Shown here: positions 1-4,617 of the stretch, one piece after another
Layout: each line of letters opens with the position of its first letter
Position numbering within the stretch: the first letter of the stretch is position 1
Source of the DNA: Thermoplasmata archaeon
GTDB taxonomy: Archaea; Thermoplasmatota; Thermoplasmata; UBA184
Direction: 5' to 3'
DNA length: 6,366 bases
Assembly (NCBI GenBank): GCA_030043505.1
Contig: JASHXN010000019.1
Coordinates: 1-6,366, forward strand
Notes under the pieces: model-generated
The model's input: the letters and a program-made list of their open reading frames with translations, nothing else
Database searches by the model: none
Told to the model about the DNA's origin: nothing
Translations under genes and position numbers: made by a program

Positions 1-2238
1 CAGGTCCGCGCGGACCGGCGCCGGAGCGCTCGCGAGGCCTAGCCACTCCGGCAAGCTCGCCCCGTACGGCCCGACGGGCGAGCGGACGACCGCGATCCCT
101 CCCGCGCCGGCCGCGAGGGAGGTGAGCGTCCCGACGTCGGTGAACTCGGTCGCGTTCGAGACGTTCCCGTGCACGAGAGGCTGCGCGAACGTCACGAGGG
201 CGTACGAGGGGACGGCGAAGCCGGCGCCGAAGTCGGTCGAGAGCTGCGCGAGCCCTTCGGTGGCGGCGTGGCCGCCGGGAAGCTGGTCGTAGAAGTCGTA
301 GGAGACGGGCACCTCCAGCGCGACGGCGACGAGCGGGACCGAGACGAGGAGGATCGTCGCGACGATCCACGCCGGGCGCCGCTCCGCCGCCCGTGCGGCC
401 CGGTAGAAGTACGTCGCCCCGCGCGCGGCGCGCTCGTTGCTCGTCCGCGCGGCGCGGGCGAACCGCTCTTTGGTCGTGGGCCAGAAGATCCGGGGGCCCA
501 GGAGCTTCAGGAACGCCGGGAGCAGCGTCAGCGCGACCAGGATCGTGATCAGGATCGCCACGGAGAGGACCATCCCCCACTGCGAGAGGAGGGCGACCCC
601 GCTGAACGTGAGGGCGACCGTGACGAGGATCGCGGTCGAGCCGCTCGTCGCGATCGACTGCCCGGCCCACGTGACGGCGCTGACGATCGCTTCGTCCGAC
701 GGCTTCCCCCGGACGAGCTCCTCGCGGTAGCGCGCCAGCAGGAAGATCGAATAGTCGGTCCCCACCCCGAGGACGAACACCTCCTCGAGCACGATCGCGG
801 TGCTGTCGAAGTGCCCGACGAACGTCCCCAGCAGCACCGAGCCGCCGAGCCCGAGCAGCAGCGCGGCGCCGAGCCCCGCGAACGCGACCGCCGGCGCGAG
901 CGGCGACCGGAAGTACAGCATCGAGATCCCGAGGAGCAGCCCGACGGTCAACGGGAGCACCAGCTGCAGCGAGGCGTTCGTCGCCTCGCTCGACAGCTGG
1001 TCCAGCGCCGCCGGCCCCGTCACGTAGTAGGCGACCGCACCGCCCGGAGCGTCGGCGGCGACGAACCGACCGGCCTCGCTCGCGAGGACCCCGAGGTCGT
1101 GGTAGACCGGGTTCCCCGACGGCCCGGGGGTGGTGTCCGAGACCGTGAACGCCACGCTCACCAGCGACGCGGTCCCGGCGACGTTGACGAACTCCGAGGA
1201 GATCGCGGGCGGCACGGGCAGGGGCTCGTGGGCGAGGGTCGTCGCCGCGACGGTCGTGCCGGCGAACGCGCTCGCGGCCGCGGCCGAAGGGGCGGTCCCG
1301 TCGAAGGCGTTCCAGACCTGCAGGATCCACGACGCCGGGAGGCTCGCCCCCGCGCCGACGAGCGCCGCCGCGACGTCCCGAACGGGCGCGGAGTCCGTCG
1401 CGTTCTCGAGACCGAGACCGTAGAGCGCCGCCGCTCCGATCGTCGTGTTCACCCCGGTGAGGGTCGGGAGGGCCGGCCCGACGTTCGCGCGGACCGCCCC
1501 CTCCGCGCACGCGACCAGCGCGGTCGCGGGCTGGGCGACCGCCGCGCAGTCGCCCGTCGTCCCGTTGAAGCCGGTCTCGGAACCGGCGTAGCCGGCGTAG
1601 AAGTCGGCGAGGACGGCCAGCTCGGTCGGCGAGCCCGCGAGGCTCGCCGCGGTCGCGTTGTAGGCGGGCGCATTCGCGGCGGACGCCGGACCGGTCGAGT
1701 TGTTCACGAGCGCCTCCCAGTCGTGGACGAAGAGCGCGGGAGGTCCCCAGAGCTGTCCCGCCGTCGCGTTCACCGCCTCCGTGAGCGAGGGGGTTCCGGC
1801 CTGCGCCGCCGCGATCGCCGCGCCCGCGATCCGGGTCTCGCCCGCGAGGTAGCCCGCGTACGCCGAGTACACGCTGCTCACCGAGGCGACGTCGACCAGC
1901 GACGGATCGCTCGCGAGGGCGGCGGTGAGGTTGAGCACGAGCCCCTGGCCGCGGGGGCCGATCACGTTCGGGCCGTACAGCAGGATGAGCGCGGACGCCG
2001 GCGCGTTGGCGTCCGGGAACAGCTGGGAGAACTTCTGGGCCGCCTGGGCGCTCGAGGCGTTGGACGGCAACGACTCGGTCGAGTTCGTCGTGACGCCGTT
2101 CAGGCGCGAGAGGAACGGCACCGCCACGACGAGGAGGACCACCCACACGGCGATCGGGACGAGCGGTCGCCGGACGATCGCCCGGCCCAGCGCCGTGAAC
2201 GCTGACGCTCCCCGGGGCGATTTCGTTCCTGGCGCCAA
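1..2238 (-). CDS. MMPL/RND-family membrane transporter, 3' end outside the window
   Basis: The frame is open for 746 codons from a TTG at 2238-2236 to the left edge with no stop. An in-frame TAA at 2274-2272 bounds it upstream, and TTG is the only usual start before the first membrane segment; a GGAG lies five bases ahead of it. Predicted layout: a basic N-terminus; TM1 at about residues 26-46; a large extracytosolic domain at 47-423; TM2-TM6 at about 424-444, 448-474, 482-503, 531-549 and 551-578; a basic cytosolic linker at 579-620; TM7 at 622-643; then the start of a second extracytosolic domain. TM4 carries GVGTDYSIFLLARY (491-504), the MMPL hallmark, with the Asp495-Tyr496 pair that serves proton relay in this superfamily. 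Known members export lipids or other hydrophobic compounds; the substrate here cannot be told. The first external domain is rich in Ala, Ser, Thr and Asn and holds the only two cysteines (231, 244). The usual 12-TM plan implies roughly a further 300 residues beyond the edge. Confidence 0.93.
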   Translation of the reverse strand, partial: MAPGTKSPRGASAFTALGRAIVRRPLVPIAVWVVLLVVAVPFLSRLNGVTTNSTESLPSNASSAQAAQKFSQLFPDANAPASALILLYGPNVIGPRGQGLVLNLTAALASDPSLVDVASVSSVYSAYAGYLAGETRIAGAAIAAAQAGTPSLTEAVNATAGQLWGPPALFVHDWEALVNNSTGPASAANAPAYNATAASLAGSPTELAVLADFYAGYAGSETGFNGTTGDCAAVAQPATALVACAEGAVRANVGPALPTLTGVNTTIGAAALYGLGLENATDSAPVRDVAAALVGAGASLPASWILQVWNAFDGTAPSAAAASAFAGTTVAATTLAHEPLPVPPAISSEFVNVAGTASLVSVAFTVSDTTPGPSGNPVYHDLGVLASEAGRFVAADAPGGAVAYYVTGPAALDQLSSEATNASLQLVLPLTVGLLLGISMLYFRSPLAPAVAFAGLGAALLLGLGGSVLLGTFVGHFDSTAIVLEEVFVLGVGTDYSIFLLARYREELVRGKPSDEAIVSAVTWAGQSIATSGSTAILVTVALTFSGVALLSQWGMVLSVAILITILVALTLLPAFLKLLGPRIFWPTTKERFARAARTSNERAARGATYFYRAARAAERRPAWIVATILLVSVPLVAVALEVPVSYDFYDQLPGGHAATEGLAQLSTDFGAGFAVPSYALVTFAQPLVHGNVSNATEFTDVGTLTSLAAGAGGIAVVRSPVGPYGASLPEWLGLASAPAPVRADL

Positions 2239-2247
2239 GGCGGCTCC
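2236..2247 (-). promoter_or_regulatory. Shine-Dalgarno GGAG and TTG start of the MMPL gene
   Basis: GGAG at 2247-2244 is followed by a five-base spacer (CCGCC) and TTG at 2238-2236. This spacing decides the start, because the next ATG/GTG/TTG codons downstream fall inside TM1. The GGAG also lies in the 3' arm of the hairpin at 2243-2271. Confidence 0.6.
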
Positions 2248-2271
2248 GGCACCGCGGGGACGGTGCCGAGC
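2243..2271 (-). promoter_or_regulatory. Hairpin between cbf5 and the MMPL gene that includes the ribosome-binding site
   Basis: Read on the minus strand, GCTC plus GGCACCG pairs with CGGTGCC plus GAGC around a six-base loop (TCCCCG). One G is bulged, giving 7 + 4 base pairs, all but two of them G-C. The 3' arm and bulge contain the GGAG of the MMPL gene, so a read-through transcript from cbf5 could have that site masked. No T tract follows, so it does not look like a T-dependent archaeal terminator. The structure is seen directly; the role is inferred. Confidence 0.5.
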
Positions 2272-2280
2272 TTAACTTAA
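2271..2280 (-). promoter_or_regulatory. AT-rich decamer, possible TATA-like element for the MMPL gene
   Basis: TTAAGTTAAG (minus strand) is a tandem repeat of TTAAG and an AT-rich island in very GC-rich surroundings. It contains the cbf5 stop (TAA, 2279-2277) and an in-frame stop for the MMPL frame (TAA, 2274-2272). Its centre lies about 38 bases before the TTG. A TATA box about 26 bases before a start site would place transcription near 2250, giving a leader of about a dozen bases that still holds the GGAG. It could equally be only the stop codons. Confidence 0.25.
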
Positions 2281-3227
2281 CCGGCCGGGGCCCCCGCGCC
2301 GGAGCCCGACGCTCGCTTCCAAAGCGGCGGGAACCGTGCCGGGTCGGCGAAGACCTTGGTCGAGCCGACGAGCCATCCGTCCGGTCCGTCGCGATGGTCG
2401 TCGGACGCCCGCAGCGCGACGCCGGTCGCCACCAGTTCGCCGCCGCGGCTCACGAGGACGACGGGCTCGCCGCGCGCGAACGTGCCGGAGGCGGCGGAGA
2501 CCCCTCCCGGGGCGAGCGGGGCGCCGTGCGCGACGGCGCTCGCCGCCGCGTCCTTCAGCGTGAGCCGCGGAAACTCCCTCCAGACCTCCTCCGCGGGGTG
2601 GAGGAGCTCGAGGAGGGGGCCGGGGTCGCCGGCGGCGGCCGCCGCCCGCGCGTCGGCGAACGCCGCGAGCGGTCGGGCGCGGTCCTCGCCGAACGGCCCC
2701 GTCGCCGTTCGCCGCAGCTCCTCGAGGTGCCCGCCGACGCCGAGCGCATCCCCCAGGTCCACGGCGAGGGTCCGGACGTACGTGCCGGAGTCGGCGACGA
2801 CGCGGACCAGGAGCCGCGGTCCTTCGACCTCGAGCAGCTCGAACCGGTGGATCGTCCGCACGCGACGCTCGCGCTTCACCGCCGAGCGGACGGGCGGCGT
2901 CTGGAAGATCGGGCCCGTGAACTCGGCGATGACGCGGTCGATCTCCTTGCGGGACGCCGAGCCCTGCAGCACGACGACGCTGACGTACGTCTTGGGGAAC
3001 CGCAGGACGAGCGGCACGAGCCGGAGCGCCCGGTCGAGGCCGATCCAGAGGACCCCCGAGACGTTCGGGTCGAGGGTGCCGGCGTGCCCGGCCGTTCGCA
3101 CGCCCAACAGGTCGCGCGCCCACGCCGTCACCTGATGCGAGCTCGGGCCCCGGGGCTTATCGACGAGGACGAACGCGCCGCGCGCGAGGCGCTCAGCGAC
3201 GGGGCCGGGCGGCGCCGCGGCGCTCAC
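2277..3227 (-). CDS. cbf5: Cbf5-type RNA pseudouridine synthase with PUA domain (H/ACA RNP catalytic subunit)
   Basis: The protein has 316 residues. It converts uridine to pseudouridine in rRNA, guided by H/ACA RNAs together with Nop10, Gar1 and L7Ae; those partners are known for the family and are not in this window. The TruB catalytic domain opens with VDKPRGPSS (22-30). GHAGTLDPNVSG (47-58) carries the catalytic Asp53. KTYV (79-82) holds the conserved Tyr, TPPVRSAVKR (110-119) is the archaeal/eukaryotic rather than bacterial TruB form, and DSGTYVRTL (146-154) and GVGGHLEELRRT (163-174) follow. A PUA domain occupies about 219-303, ending KVFADP and PLWK as in archaeal Cbf5. The start is GTG at 3227-3225, overlapping the cmk stop by four bases (GTGA); the frame stays open upstream to 3509, but that translation is an Arg/Gly-rich shadow of cmk. 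Only about 18 residues precede the catalytic core, shorter than usual. The protein contains no cysteine. The stop is TAA at 2279-2277. Confidence 0.95.
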   Translation of the reverse strand: MSAAAPPGPVAERLARGAFVLVDKPRGPSSHQVTAWARDLLGVRTAGHAGTLDPNVSGVLWIGLDRALRLVPLVLRFPKTYVSVVVLQGSASRKEIDRVIAEFTGPIFQTPPVRSAVKRERRVRTIHRFELLEVEGPRLLVRVVADSGTYVRTLAVDLGDALGVGGHLEELRRTATGPFGEDRARPLAAFADARAAAAAGDPGPLLELLHPAEEVWREFPRLTLKDAAASAVAHGAPLAPGGVSAASGTFARGEPVVLVSRGGELVATGVALRASDDHRDGPDGWLVGSTKVFADPARFPPLWKRASGSGAGAPAG

Positions 3228-3772
3228 GGCGGACCCGGCCGCTCCGCGGCCGTCAGGAAGGCGACGATCTCCGCGGCGACATCCGCCGCCGGCTGGAGCG
3301 TCGAGTCGACGACGAGGTCGGCGGCCTCGGTGGCGAGGTCGAGGTCGTAGTACCGACGGTAGCGGTCCGCCTCGCTCGCCTCGCGCGCCACGATCGCGCG
3401 GCGGGCCTCCTCCAGCGTCTGGCCGTCCCGCGCCGCGACCCGTCGGGCCCGTTCGTCGAGCGTGGCCGTCACGACGACGGCGCGGACGGGGATGCCGTTC
3501 CGACGGCACAGGGCCCCCTGGATCCGGCCCTCGAGCAGGACCCCGGGGCGAGCGAGGCGCAGCATCGCGGCGTCGAGCTCCCGGTCGACCTCCGGGTGGG
3601 CCTGGGCGAACGCGCCGAACGCCGCGACGTCCATCCCGCGCCGGGCCCCCTCGGCCCGGAACTCCTCGCCCGCCGAGCGGTGCTCGAGGTGCAATTCGGA
3701 AGCGACCAGGCGGGCGGCGGTCGTCTTGCCGCTCCCGGGGGGCCCGCCGAGGGCGACGACCGACCGGGTCAC
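3224..3772 (-). CDS. cmk: Cytidylate kinase, archaeal type
   Basis: The protein has 182 residues, the usual length for the archaeal type-2 CMP kinase. It phosphorylates CMP/dCMP with ATP in the cytosol, feeding CTP and lipid-precursor pools. The P-loop GPPGSGKT is at residues 10-17. SAGEEFR (33-39) and RGMDVAAFG (45-53) match the CMP-binding segment of archaeal Cmk. LEGR (80-83) is the conserved strand-turn before the NMP site, and REASEADRYRRYYDLD (130-145) is the arginine- and tyrosine-rich lid typical of this subfamily. The start is GTG at 3772-3770, directly before the P-loop strand and overlapping the DUF106 stop (GTGA). A longer frame back to 4231 exists, but it is a shadow of the DUF106 gene. 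The stop TGA at 3226-3224 overlaps the cbf5 start in the same manner. Adenylate kinase and shikimate kinase share the fold, but the lid and the SAGEEFR segment favour Cmk. Confidence 0.95.
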   Translation of the reverse strand: MTRSVVALGGPPGSGKTTAARLVASELHLEHRSAGEEFRAEGARRGMDVAAFGAFAQAHPEVDRELDAAMLRLARPGVLLEGRIQGALCRRNGIPVRAVVVTATLDERARRVAARDGQTLEEARRAIVAREASEADRYRRYYDLDLATEAADLVVDSTLQPAADVAAEIVAFLTAAERPGPP

Positions 3773-4617
3773 GCCGTACCCCCGGTCGCTCCCGAGGCGG
3801 GGGCGCCGGGCGCCGGCGGGTGCTGCTCCAGGTAGCGCCGCAGCCACACGTGCTTGAGCAGCCGCCGGAAGACCATCGAGAACGGGATCGTGTACAGGCT
3901 GAAGATCAGGAACCACCACGGGATCGGCAGCGCGTGGATCACGCGGCCGTACAGGTGCAGGGTCGAGCCGTTCAGGGAGATCGTCGTAGCGCACGAGGCG
4001 AGCCCGGAGACGCAGGCGGAGGTCTTGGACGCCGCCTCGATGACGAGCCCGACCCACGTGTAGATCAGGATGAGCAGGAAGTAGGTGATCGCCATCCCCT
4101 TGAACTGGCCGATCGACACCTCGCCGGACATCCGCGCGAGCCGCTCCTGGTGGGGCTTGAGCGCCTCGATCCGGTCCTTCTTCCCCGAGCGGATCGCCGC
4201 CATCTGGACCTTGCGGAACGCGGCGCTCCACTTCTGGACCTTCGCCGCCTTGATCCAGTCGGTCGTGTAGTTGTAGGCGAGCGCGGTGATCAGCATCTCG
4301 AGGGCGCCGGCGAGCGCCATCGTGACGAGCAGGTAGCTGGAGCCGAAGCCGATCAGCAGGTACAGCGGTCCCGAAGAAGTGGCGCTGACCCCGAGGGCGC
4401 CGGCGATCTGGTTCCGCTCGGCCTGGTCGAACAGCATCCAGATCCCGAGCAAGCCCAGGAAGACGTAGACGAACGCCGTCCAGGAGAACGTGAACGGCGG
4501 CGCGGGCGGCCGCGTCGGAGGCTCGACCGGCGCGGGGCCCCCGTCGTCGTCGTCCCCGTCGTCCTCGTCGTCGTGCGGCGCGTCCGACGGGAGCGGCTCC
4601 TCGGCCGGCTCCGTCAT
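3769..4617 (-). CDS. DUF106 / EMC3-TMCO1 family membrane insertase (Oxa1/YidC superfamily)
   Basis: The protein has 282 residues and starts at ATG 4617-4615, sharing one base with the secY stop (TGATG). DUF106 proteins are the archaeal members of the Oxa1/YidC/Get1/EMC3 superfamily, thought to insert membrane proteins with few or short segments alongside SecY. Predicted layout: an acidic, proline-rich tail (1-41, with DDEDDGDDDD at 16-25); a hydrophobic segment (43-63); a core TM (84-113); a charged cytosolic helical hairpin (115-172, rich in Lys, Arg and Gln, the likely coiled coil); TM (173-195); an external loop (196-229) with Cys202 and Cys209, the protein's only cysteines; TM (230-251); and a basic C-terminus (RRLLKHVWLRRYLEQ, 251-265). 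The last three segments match the family core of three TMs around a cytosolic hairpin. The first segment and acidic tail look like additions. Placement directly after secY is typical of archaea and supports the call. Confidence 0.9.
   Translation of the reverse strand: MTEPAEEPLPSDAPHDDEDDGDDDDGGPAPVEPPTRPPAPPFTFSWTAFVYVFLGLLGIWMLFDQAERNQIAGALGVSATSSGPLYLLIGFGSSYLLVTMALAGALEMLITALAYNYTTDWIKAAKVQKWSAAFRKVQMAAIRSGKKDRIEALKPHQERLARMSGEVSIGQFKGMAITYFLLILIYTWVGLVIEAASKTSACVSGLASCATTISLNGSTLHLYGRVIHALPIPWWFLIFSLYTIPFSMVFRRLLKHVWLRRYLEQHPPAPGAPASGATGGTA
3778..3783 (-). promoter_or_regulatory. Shine-Dalgarno-like GGGGGT before cmk
   Basis: GGGGGT lies inside the end of the DUF106 gene, five bases before the cmk GTG, and resembles GGAGGT. 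Together with the GTGA overlap it supports the short cmk start and reinitiation after DUF106. Confidence 0.4.
4543..4575 (-). repeat. Imperfect GAC triplet tract encoding the acidic tail of DUF106
   Basis: The plus strand shows a run of GTC triplets (4543-4554, then 4558-4563 and 4567-4572) broken by CCC and CTC. On the coding strand this gives in-frame GAC codons for Asp16-17, 19-20 and 22-25. A tract of this kind can expand or contract by whole codons without breaking the frame. Confidence 0.6.

Noticed and set aside
169..2205. Open frame of 678 codons on the plus strand
   Set aside because: It is antisense to the MMPL gene. Its translation is a monotonous Arg/Asp/Glu/Gly mix with no domain or membrane pattern, as expected opposite a GC-rich gene, while the minus strand gives a clear MMPL protein.
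3237..3251. Perfect 6-bp inverted repeat with a three-base loop (GGCCGC/GCGGCC) near the end of cmk
   Set aside because: Such short GC palindromes are expected by chance in DNA of this composition, and it lies within codons shared by the cmk end; no further signal supports a role.
2356..3350. Long plus-strand frames opposite cbf5 and cmk
   Set aside because: Low-complexity Arg/Ser/Asp-rich translations, opposite two genes with intact catalytic motifs and coupled starts.
3228..3509. Longer N-terminus for Cbf5
   Set aside because: The upstream in-frame sequence lies inside cmk and translates to Arg/Gly-rich text without the expected DKCLD features; GTG at 3227 with the GTGA overlap fits the neighbouring junctions.
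3773..4231. Longer N-terminus for Cmk
   Set aside because: The extension is a shadow of the DUF106 gene; CMP kinases begin directly before the P-loop, as the GTG at 3772 gives.
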